Source: Mixta mediterraneensis
GTDB lineage: Bacteria; Pseudomonadota; Gammaproteobacteria; Enterobacterales; Enterobacteriaceae
Assembly (NCBI RefSeq): GCF_014946725.1
Contig: NZ_JACFXY010000019.1
Location: 1 to 51,825, forward strand
Length of the DNA stretch: 51,825 bases
Direction of reading: 5' to 3'
Under the pieces are notes generated by a model. It made no database searches. It had not been told where the DNA came from and saw nothing but the letters and a program-made list of their open reading frames with translations. Shown one piece after another: positions 22,319-31,019 of the stretch. Position 1 is the stretch's first letter; every line of letters starts with the position of its first letter. The position numbers and the translations under genes were made by a program.

Positions 22319-22564
22319 ATGCGTAAACCACAACGCCATCCTCTGGCTTCGTTGTCTTCCCCGGAGCTGGCGCAACACATTCTGGATAACTGCACGACGT
22401 TTATCACGCTGAACCAGCCCGCTCACCCATTCTGCCTGCAGGGTGAGCCGCAAAGTAGCCATACGATAGTTGTCGGGCGTACCGGTGGCGGTAAATCCGA
22501 CCTCTGCGCCCGTGTCATGAATGATGTGCTTCGCCGTTCCGGTGACGGGCGCGCTGATAAGTGA
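22319..22564 (+). CDS. Small Walker A-containing protein, TrbD-like position
   Basis: An 81-residue protein between traP and traV, where F has trbD. Its most striking feature is a perfect P-loop, IVVGRTGGGKSDLCARVMND, at about residues 50-69, but the protein ends 12 residues later without Walker B. The upstream sequence TTCCCCACTCAGGATATTGT carries a weak ribosome binding site. It may be TrbD-like, or the N-terminal remnant of a larger ATPase. Function unknown. Confidence 0.55.
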   Translation: MRKPQRHPLASLSSPELAQHILDNCTTFITLNQPAHPFCLQGEPQSSHTIVVGRTGGGKSDLCARVMNDVLRRSGDGRADK

Positions 22565-22639
22565 TAAGCGTCGCTTCTTCGGCGCACCGGCGGCCATAAA
22601 AACCTTCACCCGCTGAACCTCTTTTTCTCAGGATAAATC

Positions 22640-23224
22640 ATGAATAAATTCATTATGCCTTTACTGGCAGGCGCTGGCCTGCTCTCCGGCTGTGCCGGGA
22701 TGAACTCTGACTTTGACTGTAATACCGTGGCCCATGACCGCTGCATCACCATGGAGCAGGCTAACCAGCAGGCGGCAGGACGTACGTCGTCTTCCTCTGC
22801 GATGCCCGGCGTTGATGGTGATGCAGGAAAGACGGACGCGGCTGCTGAGACCCTGCCGCGCCTGGCACCGGTTCCGGTCTCACCCTCACCGCTGACCGGT
22901 ATTCAGGCGGCTACCCGTGATGCGGGTTCGCGCTCAGTAAGAACGACGACGGGGAGTCTGCTGCCCGCGCCGCACCCGGTTCGTCCGGATGCGGGAGGCC
23001 CGGCAGTACCTTCTCACCGGCCAGCCGTTTCTCCTGCCTTGCCGGCGTCATCACCTGTCACTGAAGCCCGGCGCTATGCCGATACCGGGGTCAGTCAGCC
23101 TGTACGGATCAATCCGACCACGGCACGACTGTGGATTGCAGGCTGGATTGACCGGGATGATGTTATGCATCAACCGTCGGTAGTGTCTTTCGTGGTGAAG
23201 CCTGATCACTGGGCCGGGAGCTGA
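22640..23224 (+). CDS. traV: TraV, outer-membrane lipoprotein of the transfer core
   Basis: A 194-residue lipoprotein with lipobox GAGLLSGC (lipidated Cys18). The family block after it, AGMNSDFDCNTVAHDRCITMEQAN, includes the two conserved cysteines. A long Pro/Ser-rich linker and a C-terminal region (RLWIAGWIDRDDVMHQPSVV) follow. TraV anchors the TraK/TraB ring to the outer membrane (VirB7 equivalent). The gene begins after CTCAGGATAAATC and lies two bases before traC. Confidence 0.93.
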   Translation: MNKFIMPLLAGAGLLSGCAGMNSDFDCNTVAHDRCITMEQANQQAAGRTSSSSAMPGVDGDAGKTDAAAETLPRLAPVPVSPSPLTGIQAATRDAGSRSVRTTTGSLLPAPHPVRPDAGGPAVPSHRPAVSPALPASSPVTEARRYADTGVSQPVRINPTTARLWIAGWIDRDDVMHQPSVVSFVVKPDHWAGS

Positions 23225-23226
23225 AT

Positions 23227-25842
23227 ATGGCCCTGCATGATGAACTGTTCCGTCGCCTGATGACCGACTGGCAGCGGAAGGACGGTGCCGCGAAGGCCGG
23301 AGAGGCGCTGGATGATATGGACTACCCTTCTCTGGTCAGCGTGCTGCCGTACCAGCATTACGACCAAGACAGCGGCCTGTTTGTAAACCAGAACACCATG
23401 GGTTTTATCCTCGAATGTACGCCGCTGATTGGGGCCAACGACGGTATCGTGGAGGCCCTGGACAATTTCCTGCGTAACAAACTCCCCCGCGAACAGCCGC
23501 TGAGCGTGCTCCTCCTCGGGAGCAAGTGCGTCAGCCATCTGCTGGATAACGGTCTGTCAGACATGGCCTGGCAGGGGGAGCAGGCAACGCGCTTTGACCA
23601 TATCACCCGCGCGTTCTATGAACACGGTGCCCTGTACGGACTGCCTAACAACAAAGGCTACCCGCTGTCGCTGCGTAACTATCGCCTCTTTATCAGCTAC
23701 GCCGAGCCGTTGCGTCGTGATGTTGATGAATTGTTTGCCTCGCTGGGTCAGACGATGAGTATCGTACAGCAGTCGCTGTTTGCCGCGAACCTGCACTCTG
23801 AGGTGCTGGATGACCGGGGGCTGGTCGGGCTGGTCCGTGAAATTGTGAACTTCCGCCATGATCGCATCACGCAGCCGTCTGTTGAAGTAGATCCGTATGA
23901 AGAACTGAATGCTCAGTGCGTCGCCCGATCTATCAATCTGAAGGTGACGCCGGATTGTCTGCACCAGAGCCAGTCCTCCGCAGAGGGGGGGCGGGTGAAA
24001 ACCCGCATCATGAGCTACATGCCGGAGAAGAACCCGGTGAAGTTTGCGTTGTGGCAGGGCGGGAACAACCTCAGCAATCTGCTGGACCCGACGTCGACGG
24101 TGCCGTGCCCCTTTGCTATCACGCTGACGACAGAGCTGGATGTTCAGGCGAAGAGTCAGAACGAAGCGGTACGCAAGTTTGCCACCAACGATAAGCGGGC
24201 AAACTCCCCGTTCGGTAAGTGGGTGCCGGGGGTTAAAAAGGCCGCCCGTGAGTGGGACGGATTGCGTGAGCGACTGTCTACCGGGCAGTCGGCGCTGGCG
24301 CGCTACAGTTTAGGCGTCACGCTGTTCTGCGAGGATGATAATGATAAGGCCCTGATGTGCGAACTGGCGCTGCAGAATACCTTCCGCGCCAATGGCATTT
24401 CACTGTGCTCGCCCACCTTTATGCAGCTGCGTAACTGGCTGTCGCTGTTTCCGTTCATGATGCCGGAAGGGTTATGGAGCGATATGTGCCGCAGCGGTGC
24501 GACGCTCCGGGCGGAGTCCTTCAATGTCGCTAATCTGTTGCCGGTGGTGGCGGACAACCGTATCTGCCCGAAGGGCGTGCCCATTCCGTCGTACCGTAAC
24601 CAGCTCTCGTATCTGGACCTGTTCGACAGCAAGTCAGGGCTGGGTAATGACAACTATAACCTCGGGGTGTGTGGCACCTCCGGGGGCGGGAAGTCTTTCC
24701 TGATGCAGACCATCATCCGGCACATCCTCGACAGCGGAGGGCGGGCCTGGGTGTTCGATATGGGGGATTCGTACAAGGCCCTGTGCGCCAACGTTGGCGG
24801 GGTCTATGTCGATGCCACCGACCTCAAGTTCAACCCGTTTGCCGGTATCGTCAATATTGTTGAATCGGCAGAGAGTATCCGCGACCTGCTTCTTGTCCTC
24901 TCAAACCCGTCTGGCAAAGTGGAAGATACCGCCAAATCCATCCTGCTCAACGCCGTGCAGGCGGTATGGGAAGGAAAGGCACCGTCGAAGCGTAAGGGGA
25001 ATGCCGTTCTGATTGATGATGTTCAGGCGCTGCTGAAGGCCTGGACCGCCGACCCGGAATACCGGGATACCACCACGGTCCGCAGTTTAATGGAAGAAAT
25101 GGTGGTCTCCCTGCACAAATACACCACCGGCGGCATTTACGGCGAGTACTTCAACAGCCCGGAACCGGCGCTCGATGACAACGTCCGCTTCTGCGTGCTG
25201 GAGATGGGGCGCCTCAAGAACAAACCCGACCTGCTGGCGGCCATCATGTTCTCGATGATGATTTACGTGGAACAGCGGATGTTCCTGTCCCCGCGCAGTG
25301 AGCGTAAGGCAGCCATCATCGATGAGGCCTGGAAGCTGCTGGCGAGCGAAAACGGCTTTATCGGTGACTTTATTGAGAACGGCTACCGCACGGCACGTAA
25401 GTACGGAGGGGCCTATATCACCATCACCCAGGGGATTGAAGACTTTGACGGCGACAAGGCCAGCATCGCGGCGAAAGCCGCCTGGTCCAACTCATCGTTC
25501 AAGATCATTTTGCGCCAGAACCCGGAAGCCTTCATCAAGTACAACCAGAAGAACGAAGGGCAGTTCAGCCAACCGGAGCAGACCATCATTAAGGGCTTCC
25601 CCTCAGCAAAAGACGCGCACTTCAGCGCCTTTATGCTGCGCGTGGCTGGGCAGGTCTCGTATCACCGCCTGATTCTTGACCCGCTGAGCCGGGTGATGTT
25701 CTCGTCCGATGGCGATGATTTTGAGTTCCGTGAACAGTGCCTGAAGGAGGGGAAAACCGTCCACGAAGCGCTCTGGTTACTGGCCCGTAAAAAATACGCT
25801 AAGGAAATGGAGGTGCTGGAACAATGGCAGATACAGTCGTGA
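23227..25842 (+). CDS. traC: TraC, pilus assembly ATPase (VirB4 equivalent)
   Basis: An 871-residue cytoplasmic ATPase of full F length. Walker A is GVCGTSGGGKSFLMQ with Lys489, Walker B is KAAIIDEAWKLLA, and the C-terminal RecA-like core has ITQGIEDF and the Q/R-finger area. The N-terminal half has the TraC-specific region (YGLPNNKGYPLSLRNYRLFI). TraC powers pilus assembly at the inner membrane with TraB, TraL and TraE. The stop lies 19 bases inside trbI. Confidence 0.96.
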   Translation: MALHDELFRRLMTDWQRKDGAAKAGEALDDMDYPSLVSVLPYQHYDQDSGLFVNQNTMGFILECTPLIGANDGIVEALDNFLRNKLPREQPLSVLLLGSKCVSHLLDNGLSDMAWQGEQATRFDHITRAFYEHGALYGLPNNKGYPLSLRNYRLFISYAEPLRRDVDELFASLGQTMSIVQQSLFAANLHSEVLDDRGLVGLVREIVNFRHDRITQPSVEVDPYEELNAQCVARSINLKVTPDCLHQSQSSAEGGRVKTRIMSYMPEKNPVKFALWQGGNNLSNLLDPTSTVPCPFAITLTTELDVQAKSQNEAVRKFATNDKRANSPFGKWVPGVKKAAREWDGLRERLSTGQSALARYSLGVTLFCEDDNDKALMCELALQNTFRANGISLCSPTFMQLRNWLSLFPFMMPEGLWSDMCRSGATLRAESFNVANLLPVVADNRICPKGVPIPSYRNQLSYLDLFDSKSGLGNDNYNLGVCGTSGGGKSFLMQTIIRHILDSGGRAWVFDMGDSYKALCANVGGVYVDATDLKFNPFAGIVNIVESAESIRDLLLVLSNPSGKVEDTAKSILLNAVQAVWEGKAPSKRKGNAVLIDDVQALLKAWTADPEYRDTTTVRSLMEEMVVSLHKYTTGGIYGEYFNSPEPALDDNVRFCVLEMGRLKNKPDLLAAIMFSMMIYVEQRMFLSPRSERKAAIIDEAWKLLASENGFIGDFIENGYRTARKYGGAYITITQGIEDFDGDKASIAAKAAWSNSSFKIILRQNPEAFIKYNQKNEGQFSQPEQTIIKGFPSAKDAHFSAFMLRVAGQVSYHRLILDPLSRVMFSSDGDDFEFREQCLKEGKTVHEALWLLARKKYAKEMEVLEQWQIQS

Positions 25843-26306
25843 ATCAACCGGAGTCCCCTGAATTACAACCGTCTGCGGACGTTACCCCGGCAGACGGAAC
25901 GCGTCATAACGTCTCTTCAACATCATCCCATCAACGTCTTAGTCGCCGTCGCCGGCGCTGCCTGGTACCGGTGGCCTGTGTCACCGCCTTTATTCTGGTC
26001 ATGAATGCCGGCATCTCGATGTTGCTGGCGCAATGGCAGCGACCGGAGACGGTGAGCTTCGATATGACAGGAACGGTGAATAACTTTATGGCTCAGGTGG
26101 CCGGGCGTCATCTCAGCGACGAGGAGGTAAAAGCCACCACCGCGCGTTTTAATACCGCCCTCAATGCCGCACTGACCGACTGGCAACGCCATCACGGCGC
26201 CGTCATCCTGGTGGCACCGGCAGTGGTGGGCGGTGCCCGCGATATCACTGCTGATGTTCAGGCAGAGGTGGCGAACCGGATGGCAGAAGGAGACAGTCAT
26301 GAGTGA
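25824..26306 (+). CDS. trbI: TrbI, inner-membrane protein of pilus retraction
   Basis: A 160-residue protein with an N-terminal polar, basic segment (SRRRRRCLVP), one span (ACVTAFILVMNAGISMLLAQ) and a periplasmic domain matching F TrbI: TVSFDMTGTVNNFMAQV, TARFNTALNAALTDWQRHHG, AVILVAPAVVGGARDIT. In F trbI mutants make very long pili, so it is linked to retraction. The N-terminal extension is longer than in F (128 aa). It overlaps traC upstream and traR downstream. Confidence 0.92.
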   Translation: MADTVVNQPESPELQPSADVTPADGTRHNVSSTSSHQRLSRRRRRCLVPVACVTAFILVMNAGISMLLAQWQRPETVSFDMTGTVNNFMAQVAGRHLSDEEVKATTARFNTALNAALTDWQRHHGAVILVAPAVVGGARDITADVQAEVANRMAEGDSHE

Positions 26307-26514
26307 CGAAGCCGATGTGGCCCAGGACGTTGTTGAGCTGACGAACACCGTGGCGGTGCTGGCTATCCGCCATCAGTTGCAGGCAGCGGGGAGCGAATAT
26401 TGCCAGTCATGTGGTGAAACCATCCCGGAGGCCCGCCGTCTGGCGGCACCGTGGGCGGACACCTGCACGCCGTGCCAGAGCGTACTGGAGCACCGAAATA
26501 AGGTGGGGTACTGA
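26299..26514 (+). CDS. traR: TraR, DksA-like zinc-finger regulator
   Basis: ATG 26299 gives a 71-residue protein beginning SDEADVAQDVVELTN, almost like F TraR (MSDEADEAYSVTEQL), with four cysteines (35, 38, 56, 59) as EYCQSCGETIPEARR and TCTPCQSV. TraR binds RNA polymerase through the secondary channel and mimics ppGpp plus DksA, altering host transcription. The longer frame to 26233 overlaps trbI and is rejected. In F traR lies before traC; here it follows trbI. Confidence 0.92.
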   Translation: MSDEADVAQDVVELTNTVAVLAIRHQLQAAGSEYCQSCGETIPEARRLAAPWADTCTPCQSVLEHRNKVGY

Positions 26515-27158
26515 TGCATAAACGATACCTGACGTTGTTGTTCCTGGTCTGTCCACTGGTCGGGCAGGCAAAAGATCTGGGCTCATGGGGAGATGTCTGG
26601 CCGGTGCAGGAGCAGAGCTTTCTGGCGCTGATTCAGGATCGCCTGCAGGGGTTGCAGGATAATGGCCAGCTGGCGGAGTTGCAGCAACAGTTCCAGGACC
26701 GGGTGGTGGCGCACACGCTGCGCCCGACACCGGCAGAAGGACTGGTTACAGACACGAAGGCACATACGTCCTGGTATGACCCGACCTTTGTGGTTGGCCA
26801 GACGCTGGCCGATGCGCAGGGCCAGGTCTTTGCGCGTCAGGGCGATACCCTGAACCCGCTGGATACGCTGGATACGCTGGATACGCTGGCGCTGAATACC
26901 ACCCTCTATTTTATCGACGGTGATGATACGCGCCAGGTCGCCTGGATGAAGGCGCAAATCCCGCCCACGCCTGTGTACAAGGTCATCCTGGTCAACGGCA
27001 ACATCAAAACGGCAGCAGATGCGCTGTCAGAGCGTATCTACTTCGACCAGCAAGGCGTACTGACGAAGAAACTGGGTATTCACTACATTCCTGCGATGGT
27101 CAGTCAGGACGGTAAGCGCCTGAAGATCACCTCAGCCCCCATAAAGGAGGCCCGATAA
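26514..27158 (+). CDS. traW: TraW, pilus assembly protein
   Basis: A 214-residue periplasmic protein with signal peptide (RYLTLLFLVCPLVGQA). TraW features include DLGSWGDVWPVQEQSFLALI near the N-terminus, RPTPAEGL, TSWYDPTFVV and a C-terminal thioredoxin-like part with YFIDGDDTRQVAWMK and YFDQQGVLTKKLGIHYIPA. It works with TrbC and TraU in pilus extension. Coding DNA contains a 9-base tandem repeat (GATACGCTG, 26864-26889) that adds extra LDT units (LDTLDTLDTLAL). Confidence 0.93.
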   Translation: MHKRYLTLLFLVCPLVGQAKDLGSWGDVWPVQEQSFLALIQDRLQGLQDNGQLAELQQQFQDRVVAHTLRPTPAEGLVTDTKAHTSWYDPTFVVGQTLADAQGQVFARQGDTLNPLDTLDTLDTLALNTTLYFIDGDDTRQVAWMKAQIPPTPVYKVILVNGNIKTAADALSERIYFDQQGVLTKKLGIHYIPAMVSQDGKRLKITSAPIKEAR

Positions 27159-27556
27159 TGCTGTTCCCGCTTGTTATTACCCTGCTGTGTTTCACCGTCG
27201 GCGCGCTGCTGTTAGTGGTGATATTCCAGCGACGGGAATACCGTCGCCTGCGGGCGGATGCCGATGGGATCGTGATGCGCTATCTGGCGGTTGCTGAGCG
27301 GTTTGAATCTCTGGTTCGTGAGCTGACTGAGCCTTACGGCGGTGTATTGTATGATTTGATGGAGGTGGAGCAGCTTGCGGCCCGGATGAAGGCGTTGCCC
27401 GACCGTGAAATACGGGAGACCGCTGAGCCTATTCTTGAGCGCCTGAATGGACGAATGCGCATGTTACTGAAGCAGGTGTCTGACCGTTATCGCCTGTCTG
27501 ATGCCGATCGGCAGCGCTGGCTGAGTGAGCCTGAATACCCGGAGGCCGGCAAATGA
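27158..27556 (+). CDS. Unknown transfer-operon membrane protein between traW and traU
   Basis: A 132-residue protein with an N-terminal span (LVITLLCFTVGALLLVVIF) followed by a charged helical domain (RLRADADGIVMRYLAVAERF and LMEVEQLAARMKALPDREIR). Both ends overlap neighbours (TAATG with traW, ATGA with traU), so it belongs to the operon. F has no gene here. Topology suggests a bitopic inner-membrane protein with a cytoplasmic coiled coil. Confidence 0.65.
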   Translation: MLFPLVITLLCFTVGALLLVVIFQRREYRRLRADADGIVMRYLAVAERFESLVRELTEPYGGVLYDLMEVEQLAARMKALPDREIRETAEPILERLNGRMRMLLKQVSDRYRLSDADRQRWLSEPEYPEAGK

Positions 27557-28548
27557 CATTCAGACTTTCTGCTTTTCTACTGGCCTGCGGTCTGACAATC
27601 GGTACCGGTACGCAGGCCTCTGAACCCGAATGCCAGGGGCGATTTGTCAATCCGATCACCGATATCTGCTGGGAATGTATGTTCCCGATGTCTATCGGTA
27701 ATGCGACGGTGTCGTCCGGTTCGCTGCCGGATACGGAGAACCCGTCGTCCCCCATCCAGTTCTGCCCGGTTCCGCCGCCTGTCTTTCAGCGTATCGGACT
27801 GGCGATTGGTTTCTGGGAGCCGTTTGCCCTGACCGATGTAACCCGCGCGCCATTCTGCATGGTCAATCTCGGTGGTGTGAGCATCAGCGCCGGCAAGCTC
27901 GGCAGCGGTGGCGGGAAACGCCAGGGGGCGGTCAATACCGGTGCCTTCTACCACGTCCACTGGTACAAATACCCGCTGACTTGGTGGCTCAATATTATCA
28001 CCGACCTCGGTTGTCTGCAGGGCGGGGACATGGATATTGGCTATCTGTCCGAACTGGACCCGACTTGGGATGACAGCTCGCTGGCCTCGGTGCTGGCACC
28101 TGAAGCGTTTTTGTTCGCCAACCCTATCGCGCAGGGGGCCTGTGCCGCTGATGCGCTGGCCAGTGCCGTTTCAAAACCTTTAAACCCGCTGTTCTGGTGT
28201 GCCGGTTCGCACGGCAGCATGTACCCGTTTACGGGGTTTGTCTCCAATCAGGCCAGCCCGCAGGCCGCCAGTGTGCTGCTCTCCGAGCGAATGGACTACA
28301 AGCTGCACCGCCAGGGGATGATCCTGAACAGCGTCGGTGCCGATACGGCCGTGTGCTATGAGTATCCGTCGCCCATTATGCCGAAAGATCGTTACCGCTA
28401 TCAGATGGTCAACATGTATCCGGATGCGGGACGCTGTCACCCGTTTGGTCGTACTGTGATGGCCTGGGAGGCCGGGCATGCCACGCCGGCGAGCCGACAG
28501 AACTTTGGTTACCTCATCTGGCGCAAGCGTAACTGCGTCTTCCTCTGA
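27553..28548 (+). CDS. traU: TraU, pilus assembly/DNA transfer protein
   Basis: A 331-residue exported protein, the same length as F TraU (330). Signal peptide to GTQA; mature protein begins SEPECQGRFVNPITDICWEC, followed by MFPMSIGNATV, WLNIITDLGCLQGGDMDIGY, LSELDPTWDDSSLA and the C-terminal FGYLIWRKRNCVFL. It has many conserved cysteines and needs disulfide formation. It acts in the periplasm with TraW and TrbC in mating-pair formation and DNA transfer. Confidence 0.95.
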   Translation: MTFRLSAFLLACGLTIGTGTQASEPECQGRFVNPITDICWECMFPMSIGNATVSSGSLPDTENPSSPIQFCPVPPPVFQRIGLAIGFWEPFALTDVTRAPFCMVNLGGVSISAGKLGSGGGKRQGAVNTGAFYHVHWYKYPLTWWLNIITDLGCLQGGDMDIGYLSELDPTWDDSSLASVLAPEAFLFANPIAQGACAADALASAVSKPLNPLFWCAGSHGSMYPFTGFVSNQASPQAASVLLSERMDYKLHRQGMILNSVGADTAVCYEYPSPIMPKDRYRYQMVNMYPDAGRCHPFGRTVMAWEAGHATPASRQNFGYLIWRKRNCVFL

Positions 28549-28566
28549 TTTTGCGGGAACAACCTG

Positions 28567-29193
28567 ATGAACCTTAAAATTTTTACCGTGCTGGTCGGTG
28601 CACTGCTGGCGGCTGCCAGCGTACAGGCCGATGGCCTGACAGACGAGCAGCACCTTTTTCGTGCACTGCGGGAGCAGAGTGCGGCGATACGTCAGCTTCC
28701 GCAGAACGCCGCAACAATGCCGGACGTCAACGCCCTTCTGCAGGACAAGCTCTCCGGGGCTGATCGCCAGTGGATAGGTGATATGCAACGCCGGGTGCAG
28801 TCGTCCGTTGCGCCGGACAGCGAGGCCCGCCCGGATGCGCTGTACTTTCTGTCGTTTTCCATCCCCGAGGAAGGGCTGAAGCAGATGGTTCCGGCGGCAA
28901 CGCGCTTTCATATCCCGGCACTGATTAACGGTCTGGTTGATAACAACTTCCGCAAAACCGTGGAATCGGTCTTTCGTCTGGCGCGGGAGAACAATCAGGG
29001 CGGGGTGCAGATAGATCCCCGGCAGTTCAGCAAATACGGCATCACCACGGTTCCGGCCCTGGTGGTGACCTGTGATGCCGGATATGACCGCCTCACTGGC
29101 AACCTGAAACTGAAGGAAGCTCTGGAGCGGATTGCAGCAGAAGGGGACTGTGCCGATACGGCGAAGAAGTTGCTGAAGGAGGGGGCATCGTGA
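28567..29193 (+). CDS. trbC: TrbC, pilus assembly protein
   Basis: A 208-residue exported protein (signal peptide ending ASVQA). It contains the TrbC core: ALYFLSFSIPEEGLKQMVPA, VQIDPRQFSKYGITTVPALV and VVTCDAGYDRLTGN, a thioredoxin-like fold without a CXXC motif. TrbC partners TraW in pilus assembly. It ends inside the traN start (GTGA overlap). Confidence 0.93.
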   Translation: MNLKIFTVLVGALLAAASVQADGLTDEQHLFRALREQSAAIRQLPQNAATMPDVNALLQDKLSGADRQWIGDMQRRVQSSVAPDSEARPDALYFLSFSIPEEGLKQMVPAATRFHIPALINGLVDNNFRKTVESVFRLARENNQGGVQIDPRQFSKYGITTVPALVVTCDAGYDRLTGNLKLKEALERIAAEGDCADTAKKLLKEGAS

Positions 29194-31019
29194 AAAAACA
29201 GCTGATACCGGGCATTTTGTTGCTGGCAACGGCGGTATCCGTACTGGCCAGCCCGCAGTATGACGAGGCGGCAAAGTATGCCGGCAGCGTGAAGAATCAG
29301 GGGATGAATGTGATGAAGGGGACCGACCCGGCGGCGACGATCCCCGGCTACACCGCGAAACCGGATGAATCCGGTTATTACGGCGGGACCACCGCCACCA
29401 GTAATCCCGACCTGGAAAACGCCGGCAACAGTGAGATGCATAACGGAGAAGCCGGTAAGACCATCATGGAGGTCATTAAGAATCGCCCGAAGGATCTCAT
29501 CTCCACCGACGCTCCCTTTATCAGCGGTTCGCTGGATATTGAGGATAAGGCTGAAACCATCATGTCTGGTACCGATACGCAGTGCAAGGATGTGAACGTG
29601 GATAAGACCCAAATCACCAATTACACCTGCGAACGTACCCCGGCGGTTGAACTGGCCTGTACACGCACCGCGGGTCCCGGAGGAGGTCATGAAGAAGATA
29701 CAACAGAAGACAAGCGTTTCATTATCAGTCACGATCACTTCACGTTTTCCCGGAGTGGAAAACAGATAGTGTTTGGGTTTTCCCCGCCGGAAACCGGGGT
29801 CGGCCTCTCTGCCAGTCTCAACATCACTACTCAGGCATACCTGTTAAATTCAAAAGTCAGCTTCATGAACACTACCTTCAATGCAAGCGGAAGCGGCGAT
29901 TTTACGCTGAATGCAGCAGGAATGCAGTTGAATGAGGGAACGGTAGTGCAGGGAACAAGCTGTTCGGGAAACGGTACCTGCATTGGCTCGGTGGATGACA
30001 TCCTTTTCAGACAGCTTCAGCAGGGGCAAATACGTTTCACTCTGACGGTGATGATGAGAGTACCCGCCAAAAAATGGGTCCCGGACGTGGTGTGGTCAGA
30101 AAACTGTCCGTTCGACAAAACAGACCAGGTGCTGATCAACAGCGTCTGTACCGACCCTGGTGGCGATCGCACTTTTGCCATCAACGGTGAGAACTATGTT
30201 CTGCACAGCGACTGCTGGCAGTATACCGACACATATGTCTCTCAGTCTGCCGATAACGGTACCTGTAACGACTATATGCAGAACCCCGCCTGTACCGTTG
30301 GCTCCACTGCCTGCCTCGACAGCCTGAATGGTACCTGTTTGCGTGAGCAGGTAGTCTTTTCCTGCGAGGAAAAAATGAGCGGCAGCGCGCAGCTGTGCGG
30401 TGGTGAACTGGTCTGTACTGATGGCAGCTGCGACCAGCTGGATGACGGTAAGTCAAATGGGTTTCAGTCAGCCGTTTCGGGGCTGGCCGCGCTGGCCGCT
30501 GCTGGTAAAGATATCGCCGCCCTGAATGGTGTCAACGTCTCCGCCTTTACCGGTGAGGGCCACAGCTGTCGTAAGGCGATGGCGGGTTTCAGCAATTGCT
30601 GCAAGGACAGTGGCTGGGGTAACGATGTCGGACTTGCCAGTTGTAACACCGAAGAGAAGGCGCTGGCGGAGGCCAAGAAGCGCAAGCTGAGTATCTACGT
30701 CGGCTCGTACTGTGCGCATAAGGTGCTAGGCGTCTGCCTTGAGAAGAAAGAAGGGTACTGCCAGTTTGAGAGCAAGCTCGCGAAAATCGTTCAGGACCAG
30801 GGGCGTCGCGGCCAGCTGGGTATTGGCTTTGGCAGCGGAAGTTCGCCGGACTGCCGTGGGCTGACGGTGCCAGAACTGCAGCGTCTGAATTTCGATAATA
30901 TTAACTTTGCCGACTTTTATGATGACCTGGAGAACGGTGCCACGCTGCCGGCAGACCAGGAGCTGCTTGACCGCGTCAAAGAGCAGATTGCCGGTAAGGT
31001 GACGGGAGGAGGCCAGTGA
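29190..31019 (+). CDS. traN: TraN, outer-membrane mating-pair stabilisation adhesin
   Basis: A 609-residue, cysteine-rich protein with GTG start and signal peptide (KKQLIPGILLLATAVSVLA). Conserved N-terminal ARxYAxS-like region (DEAAKYAGSVKNQGMNVM), YTCERTPAVELACTRT, and C-terminal CSGN/FSNCCKDSGWGND and YCAHKVLGVCLEKKEGYC blocks match TraN. The central variable tip domain (about residues 160-300, containing many Gly/Ser/Thr residues) decides which recipient outer-membrane protein is bound; here it is different from the F type in what I can recall. Overlaps trbC and traF. Confidence 0.95.
   Translation: MKKQLIPGILLLATAVSVLASPQYDEAAKYAGSVKNQGMNVMKGTDPAATIPGYTAKPDESGYYGGTTATSNPDLENAGNSEMHNGEAGKTIMEVIKNRPKDLISTDAPFISGSLDIEDKAETIMSGTDTQCKDVNVDKTQITNYTCERTPAVELACTRTAGPGGGHEEDTTEDKRFIISHDHFTFSRSGKQIVFGFSPPETGVGLSASLNITTQAYLLNSKVSFMNTTFNASGSGDFTLNAAGMQLNEGTVVQGTSCSGNGTCIGSVDDILFRQLQQGQIRFTLTVMMRVPAKKWVPDVVWSENCPFDKTDQVLINSVCTDPGGDRTFAINGENYVLHSDCWQYTDTYVSQSADNGTCNDYMQNPACTVGSTACLDSLNGTCLREQVVFSCEEKMSGSAQLCGGELVCTDGSCDQLDDGKSNGFQSAVSGLAALAAAGKDIAALNGVNVSAFTGEGHSCRKAMAGFSNCCKDSGWGNDVGLASCNTEEKALAEAKKRKLSIYVGSYCAHKVLGVCLEKKEGYCQFESKLAKIVQDQGRRGQLGIGFGSGSSPDCRGLTVPELQRLNFDNINFADFYDDLENGATLPADQELLDRVKEQIAGKVTGGGQ

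Noticed and set aside
22640..23224. TraV as possibly broken because of its low-complexity middle
   Set aside because: Lipobox, conserved cysteines and C-terminus are in one frame; the Pro/Ser linker is normal for TraV.
28180..29274. 364-codon minus-strand frame opposite traU, trbC and traN
   Set aside because: It spans three real genes in antisense; long antisense frames are expected in GC-rich coding DNA.
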